Part shown: piece by piece, positions 17,792 to 26,772 of the stretch
Layout of the letters: every line of letters begins with the position of its first letter
Numbering within the stretch: position 1 is the stretch's first letter
Assembly: GCA_942491535.1 (NCBI GenBank)
Contig: CALOBV010000012.1
Location: 124,001-188,000, forward strand
DNA from: JAUVKT01 sp942491535
GTDB taxonomy: Bacteria; Bacteroidota; Bacteroidia; Bacteroidales; VadinHA17
Reading direction: 5' to 3'
Length of the DNA: 64,000 bases
The notes under the pieces: model-generated
What the model was told of the DNA's origin: nothing
The model's database searches: none
Seen by the model: the letters and a program-made list of their open reading frames with translations, nothing else
Program-made: the position numbers and the translations under genes

Positions 17792-20449
17792 AAATGGTAT
17801 GCCTTTGATCATCCATTCGGGGGCCGGTTTCCCTTTTAAATAATGATCGTAGAACTGTTCCATCCTTGTCTGGAAGTCGACCTGGTTTTCCCATTTAGCA
17901 AGATGATGATCTTCTCCAGGGTAGGAGCACAGGATCACATTCTTATTATTAAATCGTAAGCCGTTGTAAAACTCAATTGCCTGCAGCCATTCAACCGATC
18001 CGTCTTCTTCTCCCTGGAAGAGCAGGAGCGGAGTATTCATATTGCGTGCATGGAATACTGCCGACTGGTCTACAAAAAGATCAAAGTCATCGTATGGATT
18101 GGTATTAAACCGTCCCTGTCCGTAATAGTCGTAGCTGTGCTGATTTGTGCCCGAGGATTTCCACAGCTGGTTAAAATCAGCAAGCAGATCGGAGACACCT
18201 GCTCCTATAACTGCTGCGGCAAACATATCGCTATGTGTTACAATATAATTACCTCCCTGTCCGCTAAAGCTATGCCCGTGTATGCCTATTTTTTCCATAT
18301 CCACATAAGCCAGTTCGTTTACCTTATTTACCGCCGCTTCTATGCATTCGAGCATGTCGGAGTGGGTTGAGCCTATATTGAAATGAATATCAGGCAGCAG
18401 CACCAGGTATCCATTGCTTGCATATTTTGGAAACATAGGGGTGTCGCGGTATATAATGCGGGACCACCTGTTCAGGTTCTGAGAGTTCTTTTCATAGAAG
18501 TCGACCAGCATGGGATATTTATCTCCTTTCTTATATCCATCAGGGACCATCAGTACAGCCTGGAGTCTAAGCCCGTTCTTGTTTGTATATTCTATCAGCT
18601 CATTATGGTACCACCTGAATTCATCTACAATTGGGTTGGCATCGGTAATTTTATCCAGTTTCTTAAAATTGTTATCGCTCAGGTAATAATCGGGGTATTC
18701 TTTGGGTGATTCACGTGTAACAAGGTAGGTGTCGGCCTTCTTTGCCTTTACCGGTCGGCCATACCTGTTAGCACTGTAAACAAGTTTATTAAGCTTACCA
18801 TCTTCAAGCTGGTAAAAGCCTGCATCCTTGCTCCAGTAGCCGTATGCAGATAGAAGCATGGGCTTTTCAGTATCGATAAATTTCTCTTCGGGATCGGTCT
18901 GGACATACCTCAGTTGTATCTCATTATCTGTTCCGTAATTATTGCTCAGATTCTTTGCCGGTGAGCCATCAAGGGGCTGGAGCCATATATCGTACATGCT
19001 GTACAGTATTACACTCATCCCATCTTTTGACCAGCCTGCTATACCATGGGATGGTTTTTGTCCGGCCTTGTCGAACAGCTCATTGATAAAAGATACCTCT
19101 GTATCTTCTGTAATATTAAGCGCTTTGTCAGACTCTTCTGTAAAGGTCCAGAAATTACCCTCTTCCCAGAAAATAAATGTTTTGCTGTCGGGAGACAGAC
19201 CCATAGCTCTTTCGAGACCCTTCCTGATAAGTTTTCTCTCACCGTTCAGGGTATTGACCCAGTAGTAATCTGCAAGCCTTGGTTTCCAGTCGGATATATA
19301 TGGCTTATCATTACTGCCGATAGCGACCCTGCCATCCCTGCTGATACTAATATTCTTTATGCTTGAATCGGCCAGGGGGACAAATTTTTCAGTTTCTGAA
19401 TTGACTGCCGAGGTATATGTAAAATTTTTATCCCTGTTTGCCTGCTTCTTCTGAACAGACTGTATTCTTTCATCCTTCCAGTGCCAGATATCAACATCTG
19501 CCACCGGGTCGGCATCTTTCTTTGTTTCTATCTTATTCTCCTGTTTTACGATCCCAAAAAAGTAGACAGAGTTATCGTCGCTAAATCCGGGAGTGCTGTT
19601 TTCACTAATAATATAATTCTTCGGGAAATTTTGATCCTCAGCCGGATCATACTCAAATAACTGTATATCATCATCAAGCTTACTAAACGAAATAAGCGAA
19701 TTTGATCTGTGCTTTTTGCCTTTTGGAGTTACTCCTTTATATGCAGCCAGAACGGTTCCTTTTTCATTCCATCCAGCTTTTGAATATATTTCTTTACCTG
19801 TATCAAGAGGTTTAATCATTCCATTGCCGGAGTACATCAGGAAGAGTCCGTTGCCTGTACTATCGGGCACCTCTACGGTAAGTATTGTGTGCGTTCCGGG
19901 CCTGGATATTTTATAATCTGTGACATGAGATATCCTTGATGTGTGTCCGGATTTAAGGTCAACAAGAACCAGGTCCCTGCCTTTGTTTTTTGATTTTGGG
20001 TCATCTTTAGCCAGGTGGACTAACAGGAAGTTGGAACCCTTATTAAACTCAAACTTTGCCTGGTTTTCTATAATTTCCTTTTTACCTGTCTCAAGGTTTA
20101 ATAAGACTACGCTGCTGCTTACCGGTTTCTTTTCTTTTTTGAGTGCCTCCTGCTTTTTAAATGGAAGAACAAGCCTGTATGCAGCCCACAGCTCGTTATC
20201 AGAAAATTGTACCTGGTTTGCCAGGGGGATAACATAAGAAGCTTCTGAAGATATACTTTTAATATACAGGGTATCATCCATCCTGGGTGTTGAATAACTG
20301 TATCCTACCCAGTTTCCCTTTTCGGATAAGGCAATTGAATTAATTGATCTGAAACGACCATAATCTTCGATCTTAATTGCTTTCTTCTGAGCATAACCGG
20401 GCATGCTGATAAGTAATAATACCAGCAGGCTGAGAATTCTGTATTTCAT
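17765..20449 (-). CDS. Secreted S9-family (prolyl oligopeptidase/DPP-like) peptidase
   Basis: 894 residues with an N-terminal signal peptide ending at about residue 20 (SMPGYAQ). A long beta-propeller-like region (about 30-620) precedes an alpha/beta-hydrolase domain. Catalytic residues: Ser in HGHSFSGQGG, Asp in FQGEEDGS, His in YPGEDHHL. It likely degrades peptides in the periplasm. It is convergent with tcdA, sharing 27 bases, and is followed on the same strand by no gene of its own operon; glnS lies upstream in the same direction with a 76-base gap. Confidence 0.9.
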   Translation of the reverse strand: MKYRILSLLVLLLISMPGYAQKKAIKIEDYGRFRSINSIALSEKGNWVGYSYSTPRMDDTLYIKSISSEASYVIPLANQVQFSDNELWAAYRLVLPFKKQEALKKEKKPVSSSVVLLNLETGKKEIIENQAKFEFNKGSNFLLVHLAKDDPKSKNKGRDLVLVDLKSGHTSRISHVTDYKISRPGTHTILTVEVPDSTGNGLFLMYSGNGMIKPLDTGKEIYSKAGWNEKGTVLAAYKGVTPKGKKHRSNSLISFSKLDDDIQLFEYDPAEDQNFPKNYIISENSTPGFSDDNSVYFFGIVKQENKIETKKDADPVADVDIWHWKDERIQSVQKKQANRDKNFTYTSAVNSETEKFVPLADSSIKNISISRDGRVAIGSNDKPYISDWKPRLADYYWVNTLNGERKLIRKGLERAMGLSPDSKTFIFWEEGNFWTFTEESDKALNITEDTEVSFINELFDKAGQKPSHGIAGWSKDGMSVILYSMYDIWLQPLDGSPAKNLSNNYGTDNEIQLRYVQTDPEEKFIDTEKPMLLSAYGYWSKDAGFYQLEDGKLNKLVYSANRYGRPVKAKKADTYLVTRESPKEYPDYYLSDNNFKKLDKITDANPIVDEFRWYHNELIEYTNKNGLRLQAVLMVPDGYKKGDKYPMLVDFYEKNSQNLNRWSRIIYRDTPMFPKYASNGYLVLLPDIHFNIGSTHSDMLECIEAAVNKVNELAYVDMEKIGIHGHSFSGQGGNYIVTHSDMFAAAVIGAGVSDLLADFNQLWKSSGTNQHSYDYYGQGRFNTNPYDDFDLFVDQSAVFHARNMNTPLLLFQGEEDGSVEWLQAIEFYNGLRFNNKNVILCSYPGEDHHLAKWENQVDFQTRMEQFYDHYLKGKPAPEWMIKGIPFLQKATNNN

Positions 20450-20525
20450 AATTAAAAGATAAATATGGTTTGTTTAAATAAACTTACTATTTGGTGCAGG
20501 GTTTAACAAGGAGTGTAATTAGGCC

Positions 20526-22238
20526 TTAGCTTCCTGATTTTTTTGTCCAGGAGTCTCTCAGGGGAACAGTCCTGTTAAATACCGGGTTGCCGGGCTTTGA
20601 ATCCTTATCGACACAGAAATACCCTATTCTCTGGAACTGAAATTTATCACCTGGTTTGGCTTCCTTAAGAGATGGTTCGAGTTTACAATTTTCGATAATC
20701 TCAAGTGAGTCAGGGTTCAGGAATTCTTTGAAATTTTGATCTTTCTGGCCGGCAGGATCTTCATGATTAAATAATCTGTCGTACTGATTGATCCTTGCGT
20801 CCATAGCATGTTGTACCGAAACCCAGTGAAGAGTTCCTTTAACCTTCCTGTCTGTTTCAAGACCCCCGCTCTTTGTCTTTTCATCGTAGGTACAATATAT
20901 TTCTTCAATCTCGCCATTAGATTCATTTTTCTTAAACCCTGTACATTTTACTATATAGGCACCCTTAAGTCTTACTTCTCTTTCCGGACCCAACCTGAAA
21001 AATTTCTTTGGAGGATCCTCCATAAAGTCGCTCTTCTCAATAAATACCTCCCTGCTGAAAGGAACCAGTCGTGATCCCATTGTTTCATCTTCCGGGTTAT
21101 TTATAATTTCCAGTTCTTCGATATGGTCTTCAGGATAGTTGGTAATTATCAATTTCACAGGGTCCATTACACCAAATACTCTTGGAGCTATCTTATTAAG
21201 ATCTTCCTTTACGGCATGCTCCAGGAGGGCTACATCGTTTATTGCTTCAACCTTTGTATAACCTATGCTATCAATAAAATTCTTAATAGATTCAGGTGTG
21301 TAGCCACGTCTTCTCATACCAGAGATGGTCGGCATCCTGGGATCATCCCAGCCATCAACAAGTTTTTCCTCAACAAGTTGCTGAAGCATTCTCTTGCTCA
21401 TTACAGTATAGGTAAGGTTAAGCCTGTTGAATTCTATCTGTCGCGGCCTGTAATCATCTGTTTTCAGATGATCAATAAACCAGTTGTATAATGGTCGGTG
21501 CACTTCAAATTCAAGAGTGCAGAGGGAGTGAGTTATTCCTTCAAAATAATCACTCTGGCCATGTGCAAAATCGTACATAGGATATACATTCCACTTATCG
21601 CCGGTGCGATGGTGAGATCTTTTTACAATCCTGTAGATTACGGGGTCACGCATATGCATATTAGGAGATGCCATATCAATTTTTGCACGAAGAACATGAG
21701 TGCCTTCTCCAAACTCTCCCTTCTTCATTCTCTCGAAAATCTCCAGGCTTTCAGCTTCCGGCCTGTTTCGGAAAGGACTTTCTTCGCCGGGAACATTGGG
21801 AGATCCCTTTTGTTTTGCAATTTGTTCTGAGCTTTGATCGTCGATATAAGCCTTGCCTTCTTTGATAAGAGCTACGGCAAAGTCATAGAGCCTGTCAAAA
21901 TAGTCGGAAGCAAAAAACTCTCTGTCTTCCCAATCAAAACCAAGCCAGTGGATATCTTCTTTTATAGAATCAACAAATTCAAGCTCTTCTTTTGCAGGGT
22001 TGGTATCATCGAACCTGAGGTTGCATTTCCCTCCGAATTTCTGTGCTGCACCAAAATCAAGACATATTGCCTTGGCGTGACCTATATGCAGGTATCCATT
22101 TGGTTCGGGAGGGAATCGGGTATGAACCCTGCCATCGTTCTTTCCCTGTTGCAGGTCTTCTTTAATAAATTGTTCTATAAAATTCAGGGAATTGCTTTCC
22201 TCGTTTGCTTTGTTAGCCTCTATATTACTCTCATTCAT
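20526..22238 (-). CDS. glnS: Glutamine-tRNA ligase
   Basis: Class I synthetase charging tRNA-Gln, 570 residues. Visible: the HIGH motif in PPEPNGYLHIGHAKAI, FDDTNPAKE, the tRNA-discriminating region TYTVMSKRML (KMSKS equivalent), and a complete two-barrel anticodon-binding domain to the C terminus. Its presence means this organism charges tRNA-Gln directly. The upstream spacer carries CTCTGTGTAAC-type repeats. Confidence 0.96.
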   Translation of the reverse strand: MNESNIEANKANEESNSLNFIEQFIKEDLQQGKNDGRVHTRFPPEPNGYLHIGHAKAICLDFGAAQKFGGKCNLRFDDTNPAKEELEFVDSIKEDIHWLGFDWEDREFFASDYFDRLYDFAVALIKEGKAYIDDQSSEQIAKQKGSPNVPGEESPFRNRPEAESLEIFERMKKGEFGEGTHVLRAKIDMASPNMHMRDPVIYRIVKRSHHRTGDKWNVYPMYDFAHGQSDYFEGITHSLCTLEFEVHRPLYNWFIDHLKTDDYRPRQIEFNRLNLTYTVMSKRMLQQLVEEKLVDGWDDPRMPTISGMRRRGYTPESIKNFIDSIGYTKVEAINDVALLEHAVKEDLNKIAPRVFGVMDPVKLIITNYPEDHIEELEIINNPEDETMGSRLVPFSREVFIEKSDFMEDPPKKFFRLGPEREVRLKGAYIVKCTGFKKNESNGEIEEIYCTYDEKTKSGGLETDRKVKGTLHWVSVQHAMDARINQYDRLFNHEDPAGQKDQNFKEFLNPDSLEIIENCKLEPSLKEAKPGDKFQFQRIGYFCVDKDSKPGNPVFNRTVPLRDSWTKKSGS

Positions 22239-22285
22239 ACCTGCATAGTTTTTGGACTACAAAAGTATAAATATTTTACCATAGT

Positions 22286-22333
22286 GTAGCACTAAGTAAC
22301 ACAGTGTCTCACCGTGTAACTCTGTGTAACACC
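22286..22333. repeat. GTGTAAC/CACCGTG short repeats
   Basis: Degenerate repeats built on CACxGTGTAACTCTGTG lie between glnS and the regulator gene. A related CTCTGTGAGATCTCTGTGC stretch lies at 17031-17057 before tcdA. Confidence 0.5.
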
Positions 22334-22346
22334 GTGGCGGGTTAAT

Positions 22347-22637
22347 TTATGGCTTGATATACTGTCCGATGGTATTTACATATTCTTCGATTCTCTGCCT
22401 CCCAAGCTTTGTAATCCTGCAAAGGGTCTGCGGGTAATTATTTGAGAATTTCTTCTCAACCTTAATATAGCCGGCATCCTTTAATTTAGTAATCTGAATG
22501 CTAAGGTTCCCTGATGTAGCTCCCGTTTGCTCTTTAATAAAGGTAAACTCTGCCGCATCGGCATTCATTAGTATAGAGACTATGGCAAGCCGCAACTGTG
22601 AATGCAATAGTGGGTCGAGGTCTTTAAACTGTACCAT
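22347..22637 (-). CDS. Winged-helix transcriptional regulator
   Basis: 96-residue DNA-binding protein of the MarR/PadR-like HTH_27 type. It begins FKDLDPLLHSQLRLAI, has a recognition helix in GATSGNLSIQITKLKDAGYI and a wing region with TLCRITKLGRQRIEEY. In Bacteroidota this small regulator commonly pairs with a multi-spanning membrane protein, and it does so here: the corrected frame of the upstream membrane gene ends inside its first codons (14-base overlap), implying translational coupling. Confidence 0.85.
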   Translation of the reverse strand: MVQFKDLDPLLHSQLRLAIVSILMNADAAEFTFIKEQTGATSGNLSIQITKLKDAGYIKVEKKFSNNYPQTLCRITKLGRQRIEEYVNTIGQYIKP

Positions 22638-23210
22638 TGTTCTCTTCTTTACGAAGTAGATATCCAGGGATAAGATAGCCTAATAGCATGCCAACAGGTA
22701 TGGTAAGTGATTCAATATGAGGCCCGGAAAAATGACCTGCCAATGCTAATATCCAGAAACATATTCCTCCGAAAATCAGTGGTTTGAATTTTATCATCAC
22801 TCCTGACAGAAATGTGGCATAGCAACAAGCATAACATAAATGACCCGATAAAGTTCACATTATTACCTATGAGCATAATAATCATTATTGCTGCAGTTGG
22901 TAATACTGCCATCCATGTCCACATATATACTCTGTCAGTATAGGTATATATAGTTTGTTTCCTTCCCTTGCTGAATCCGTAAATCATGAAACAAATACTG
23001 CTGGTATGGTTAACCACCAGACATAATAGGATTTTTCGAAAGTAGTGAATGCCTGATCAGGTAATCTGCCAGGCTGCATATCAGGATCAGCCAACCCCAC
23101 AGAAGAAGGTGAAAACTTCCATGCTTTATGTTACATCGGGTTTTGTGGATCATATCAGTTATAATCCTCAGGCTTTCTTCGCCCGTCATTTGTTTTGTTT
23201 GATTTTCCAT
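22624..23210 (-). pseudogene. Multi-spanning membrane protein, several frameshifts
   Basis: The corrected protein of about 195 residues starts MENQTKQMTGEESLRIITDM and has a first membrane segment LLLWGWLILICSLADYLI. The frame must then shift near 23050 to read TTFEKSYYVWWLTIPAV, near 23005 to read CFMIYGFSKGRKQTIYTY, and near 22855 to read ATFLSGVMIKFKPLIFGG and on to IPGYLLRKEE. The ending overlaps the regulator start. The family is widespread in Bacteroidota but its function is unknown. Three shifts in 590 bases suggest decay unless the assembly is faulty here. Confidence 0.7.
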
Positions 23211-23360
23211 AATATCTATAAAAATGTGGTTAATATATTTATAAATTTTGTAAATTAAAGTAGTTTATAATATAAACCTAATTTTCCTATTTAATTTATT
23301 TTTGAACTTCCAATCTCTCCTGGCCCCTGGTTGTTTGCTCCTTCCTTTAGTCTCTTAATT

Positions 23361-23500
23361 TCAACTTTTTTTAAACTCTTTCAACCTCCTCCCATTAAAG
23401 TTCACCCCAGTTTCAACTTTTTCACCCCAGTTTCAACTTTTCACTTTCAACTCATTTCAACCCAGTTTAAACCTTATCAACTTTATCAACTTTTTCAACC
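23361..23500. repeat. TTTCAAC/ATCAAC repeat array upstream of folB
   Basis: Repeats of TTTCAAC and ATCAACTTT, including two adjacent exact copies of the 20-mer TTCACCCCAGTTTCAACTTT (23401-23440). It is the reverse-complement type of the GTTGAAA array at 8490. The 310-base gap between the membrane gene and folB otherwise shows only AT-rich sequence. Confidence 0.8.
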
Positions 23501-23519
23501 TTCTTCTTATCTTTACCAG

Positions 23520-23870
23520 ATGGGACTTATTAAAATAGAGGACATGGAATTTTATGCCTTCCATGGTCATTTCAAGGAAGAGCAGATAGTAGGAAATAAA
23601 TTCCTTATAGATCTTACTATTGAGACAGACCTTAAGCCTGCTGCCAGAAGCGACAGTCTTAGAGATGCTGCAGATTACCAGGTAGCCTACCGGGTTGTTA
23701 AGGAAGAGATGGGTAAGAAATCTAATATGCTTGAGAATATTGCATCAAGGATTCTTGACAACCTGTATGCCAATATTCAAAATATTGATAAGGCCACCAT
23801 CAGGATAAGGAAAATGAATCCTCCTATGGGAGGACACATTGGGTCTGTAGGAATAATTATGTCTCGCTGA
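23520..23870 (+). CDS. folB: Dihydroneopterin aldolase
   Basis: Folate pathway enzyme cleaving 7,8-dihydroneopterin to 6-hydroxymethyl-dihydropterin and glycolaldehyde. 116 residues from ATG 23520 (MGLIKIEDMEFYAFHG). The open frame extends 63 codons further upstream, but that part is translated repeat array. Visible: the FYAFHG motif, catalytic Glu in HFKEEQ, DAADYQ, and MLENIASRI; the C terminus KMNPPMGGHIGSVG fits the family. Confidence 0.93.
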   Translation: MGLIKIEDMEFYAFHGHFKEEQIVGNKFLIDLTIETDLKPAARSDSLRDAADYQVAYRVVKEEMGKKSNMLENIASRILDNLYANIQNIDKATIRIRKMNPPMGGHIGSVGIIMSR

Positions 23871-23996
23871 CAGATGCCATATGCATTATCACCCATTCAC
23901 CCTCCACACTCTTTATTCATACTTGACATATATCTAATTTTATCTTAACTTATTAGGTTCAAGTTTGTAGTTTACTAACTGCTTAAATTATTTGCC

Positions 23997-24791
23997 ATGA
24001 AACCTTATAATGTCATATCATTACTTCTATTTGGCTTATCAATCGGGATCAGTGCACAGGACGTTGAAGGCAGCAAAGATCCACCACTTTTTGAGAGGTT
24101 ACCTGGTTTCGTGATTTACGATTTCAGTGTTAATAACTTCGCAGGTTACCAGTTTTGCAATGAGAAAGGTGAAAATATTGTTATTGATGGCATGGTGACA
24201 TATTATTACTACGAGACGGATGGTGAGGTTGATCCACAAAAGATTATAGATAAGTTCTCAAGGGCAGTAATTGAAAGAGGCGGTAAGGTATATGGCGACA
24301 ACCCTAATCAGAAGTATATGTTCTATCGTGACACAAACAAACTGGTATGGGTCGACCTTTTTGCTGAAGACTTTTATTATACTCTAAACATTATCGAGAA
24401 GGGGGAGATGATAAGTGATATCAGTGCCGGTGATCTTCTAAAAAGTCTTGACCAGACAGGCACAGCTGTATTATACTTTAACTTCGACAGCGGCAAATGT
24501 GAAATAAAGGAGGAGTGTATGCTTGTGATTGAGATGCTGGCAGGTGTGTTTTTATCAGACCCGGAACTGAAGATTAATATTACAGCCTATACCGATAATA
24601 TAGGCAATAGCGATAATAATCTTAAGCTGTCTGAGAATCGAGCCAGGACTCTTGTAGAGAAATTGATAGAGATGGGGGTACCCGAAAACCGGCTAAGCTG
24701 GGAAGGATTCGGAGAGAATGATCCCATTGCGGATAATTCAAGCCTTGAAGGAAGAACTCTTAATAACAGGATTGTCCTGACAAAGAAATAA
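23997..24791 (+). CDS. OmpA-family protein
   Basis: 264 residues with a signal peptide (cleavage near SIGISAQ), an N-terminal domain of about 130 residues of unknown type, and a C-terminal OmpA peptidoglycan-binding domain: LYFNFDSGKCEIKEE, ITAYTDNIGNSDNNLKLSENRA and GFGENDPIADN, ending in NNRIVLTKK. It is likely periplasmic, tethered to peptidoglycan; there is no transmembrane barrel. The N-terminal half resembles proteins with a DUF4892-like layout, but I am not certain. Confidence 0.85.
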   Translation: MKPYNVISLLLFGLSIGISAQDVEGSKDPPLFERLPGFVIYDFSVNNFAGYQFCNEKGENIVIDGMVTYYYYETDGEVDPQKIIDKFSRAVIERGGKVYGDNPNQKYMFYRDTNKLVWVDLFAEDFYYTLNIIEKGEMISDISAGDLLKSLDQTGTAVLYFNFDSGKCEIKEECMLVIEMLAGVFLSDPELKINITAYTDNIGNSDNNLKLSENRARTLVEKLIEMGVPENRLSWEGFGENDPIADNSSLEGRTLNNRIVLTKK

Positions 24792-24888
24792 TAAGACCTC
24801 ATACATTCCCTTTATATAACTTTCGATTCTTTCCCAACAATCTTTTGAAGAGATTTGTTAATAGTTAATACACATAGATAATTCTATT

Positions 24889-25539
24889 ATGGGTCAGGGT
24901 CACTATCATGAAAACGAAAAGAAGACCCTATGGGTAGTTTTGCTTACAGCCGTGACAATGGTTGTGGAGATTATCTTCGGCCTTTTATCGGGATCGATGG
25001 CCCTTCTTGCCGACGGTATACATATGGGATCCCATGTGCTGGCAATAGGCCTTAGCTGGGTAGCATATATTATTGTCAGGAAGTTATCCAGGAACAAGTC
25101 ATTTACAGGTAACTCCGACAAGATACTGTCGCTTTCTGGCTACAGCAGTGGATTAATCCTGTTAATTTTTGCTTTTGTGATTATAAGCGAGGCCATACAC
25201 CGTCTTTCAAACCCTATTGATATAAATTATAAAGATGCTATAATAGTTGCTTTGATTGGACTGATCGTAAATATTATTAGTGCCTTCCTTCTTCATACCG
25301 ATAAGAAGCAATCAGATATTAATATCAGGGCTGCCTATCTCCATGTTATTGCAGATGCCCTTACCAGTTTCACTGCAATTATAGGTCTTGTGATTGCCAT
25401 GATATGGGATATTGTATATATCGATGCAATTGCAGCTCTCTTGAGTTCACTAATAATAATCAGGTGGTCGATAGGTTTGCTGAGGGACTCGGGTAGAGGT
25501 CTTCTGGATATGGAAAGCAGTACAGAGCATAAACATTAG
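24889..25539 (+). CDS. Cation diffusion facilitator (CDF) transporter, short form
   Basis: 216 residues with about six membrane segments of the CDF metal-efflux family. Metal-site regions are LLADGIHMGSH in TM2 and LHVIADALTSF in TM5. In TM2 a histidine stands where many CDF proteins have the second aspartate (HMLSD). The usual C-terminal cytoplasmic dimerisation domain of about 90 residues is missing; the protein stops soon after TM6 with DMESSTEHKH. The His-rich N terminus (GHYHEN) may deliver metal. It probably exports zinc or a similar divalent cation. Confidence 0.85.
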   Translation: MGQGHYHENEKKTLWVVLLTAVTMVVEIIFGLLSGSMALLADGIHMGSHVLAIGLSWVAYIIVRKLSRNKSFTGNSDKILSLSGYSSGLILLIFAFVIISEAIHRLSNPIDINYKDAIIVALIGLIVNIISAFLLHTDKKQSDINIRAAYLHVIADALTSFTAIIGLVIAMIWDIVYIDAIAALLSSLIIIRWSIGLLRDSGRGLLDMESSTEHKH

Positions 25540-25582
25540 AATATCTGACCCGGGATAGTCTTTTTCAGTCCTTAAAAATTAT

Positions 25583-25590
25583 TATATTTG
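25583..25590 (+). promoter_or_regulatory. Predicted -7 box of tRNA-Cys
   Basis: TATATTTG matches TAnnTTTG, about 21 bases upstream of the tRNA 5' end. Confidence 0.5.
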
Positions 25591-25611
25591 CAATCCGAAC
25601 AGTAAGATGAT

Positions 25612-25682
25612 GGTCGGTTGGCCGAGTGGCTAGGCACCGGTCTGCAAAACCGGCTACAGCGGTTCGACTCCGCTACCGACCT
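25612..25682 (+). tRNA. tRNA-Cys (anticodon GCA)
   Basis: Full cloverleaf by eye: acceptor GGTCGGT/ACCGACC, D arm GCCGAGTGGCTAGGC, anticodon arm CCGGT-CTGCAAA-ACCGG with anticodon GCA, T arm AGCGG-TTCGACT-CCGCT, discriminator T. CCA is not encoded. A repeat-rich region starts about 170 bases downstream. Confidence 0.95.
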
Positions 25683-25849
25683 CAACTACAAAGCACCGCC
25701 ACAGTTGCTGCCGGGGCTTATTTATGTGGAGGATTTTCCCTGAATGATATCTGCAAAAAATCTACAAGCTTGCTTGTAAAGATATTGTTTAAGCAATCCG
25801 GATCACGAAATACCGGGTGTAATACAGAAAAGTTAAAGAGGTGAGTGCC

Positions 25850-26700
25850 AGCATGCTGAAGGTTTATGTTGAAAGCCACCCCCTCACCGGACGGTGACCC
25901 CGAGAACTCGGGGGAACACCCCGCTCAAAAAGTGTTTGTCGGGCTTCGCCCTGTTTTCGGTCTTCGCAGACTTGTGCGGCCTATTTATAAATTAGCTGTT
26001 GAAAAGCTTAAAGATTTTGATGAGTGAGTTTTTCAGCATGCTGTATAAGGTTGTATGTTGAAAGTCTCACCCCTCACCGGACGGTGATTCCCCGAGAACT
26101 CGGGAGAACCCCTATCTGTTTATAAAGTTGTTTGTCGAATTCTCCCTTTTATAGTGTAGAAGGAGGAAAAAAATTCTATCCGACAGATTTTTCACTTGTT
26201 TTCACCGTTTAACCTTGCTTCCGATATTTCACTGGCTGAAGGTTATGTTGAAAGGCTCCCCTCACCGGACGGAGACGACCTGGATACATCGCCGGGGAAC
26301 ACCCCGCTGCAAAAATGTTTGTCGGGCTTCGCCCTGTTCTCCGTCAGGCTTACAAGTCCTCCTACTGTCTGTAAGGTCGTGGCCCTCGATCAGAAGGGAG
26401 GATCATCCGAGAGCCAGACGTGGAGTTTTTCCACTCTAAATAATGCTCCAAGGCCATTTAGTCTCATTAATCCATACAATGGTGCTACAGGTGTTTCAAT
26501 TGTTGAGAATTTATCATGGGAAGCCTCTCATGATCCTGATGGTGATCTTGTTAATACGATATTTACTTTCACGATACTGAATGTTTAAAAAGTGGACACA
26601 TATATACCTCACACCAGTAGTTGAAAAAGTCACCCTCACTAGAAGAGGGTGACCCCGAGAACTCGAAAGGGAACACCCCGTTCTTCTACCGAAAATGGTT
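25850..26700. repeat. Four imperfect copies of a GC-rich palindromic repeat
   Basis: Copies lie at about 25850-25964, 26034-26140, 26231-26342 and 26615-26700. The common order is GAAGGTTATGTTGAAAG, then CCCCTCACCGGACGGTGA, then the palindrome CCCCGAG-aa-CTCGGGG (25898-25913 in copy 1), then GAACACCCCGCT. Copies 1 and 3 continue with TGTTTGTCGGGCTTCGCCCT. Copy 4 replaces the first hairpin by TCACCCTC-actaga-GAGGGTGA-like pairing, keeping structure while changing sequence. The rest of this 1.1-kb gap before the next gene holds only a broken Ig-like fragment. Confidence 0.75.
26360..26588 (+). pseudogene. Fragment of an Ig/FN3-like repeat protein
   Basis: An open frame reads KVVALDQKGGSSESQTWSFS, then LINPYNGATGVS and LSWEASHDPDGD. 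These match the repeat unit of secreted Bacteroidota cell-surface proteins (WSFxT...NxAP...SPxNGAxGVS...LSWxASxDPDGD). Upstream the same frame runs through palindromic repeat copy 3, which is not protein-like, and downstream it ends early. It is therefore a remnant, not a gene. Confidence 0.65.
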
Positions 26701-26772
26701 TTGGAATTTTCGATAAAAAATATTTTCGTAATATTGAGATATAAAAGCTAGTTAATTATATTGAACCTGGTT

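Noticed and set aside
25626..25844. Open frame overlapping tRNA-Cys
   Set aside because: It reads through the tRNA and has no coding features.
26196..26588. 130-codon open frame taken as a complete gene
   Set aside because: The first half is palindromic repeat; only the second half is protein-like and it lacks both ends.
25850..26700. CRISPR-like array after the tRNA
   Set aside because: Copies are imperfect, unevenly spaced (about 185-385 bases) and there are no spacers of constant length or cas genes.
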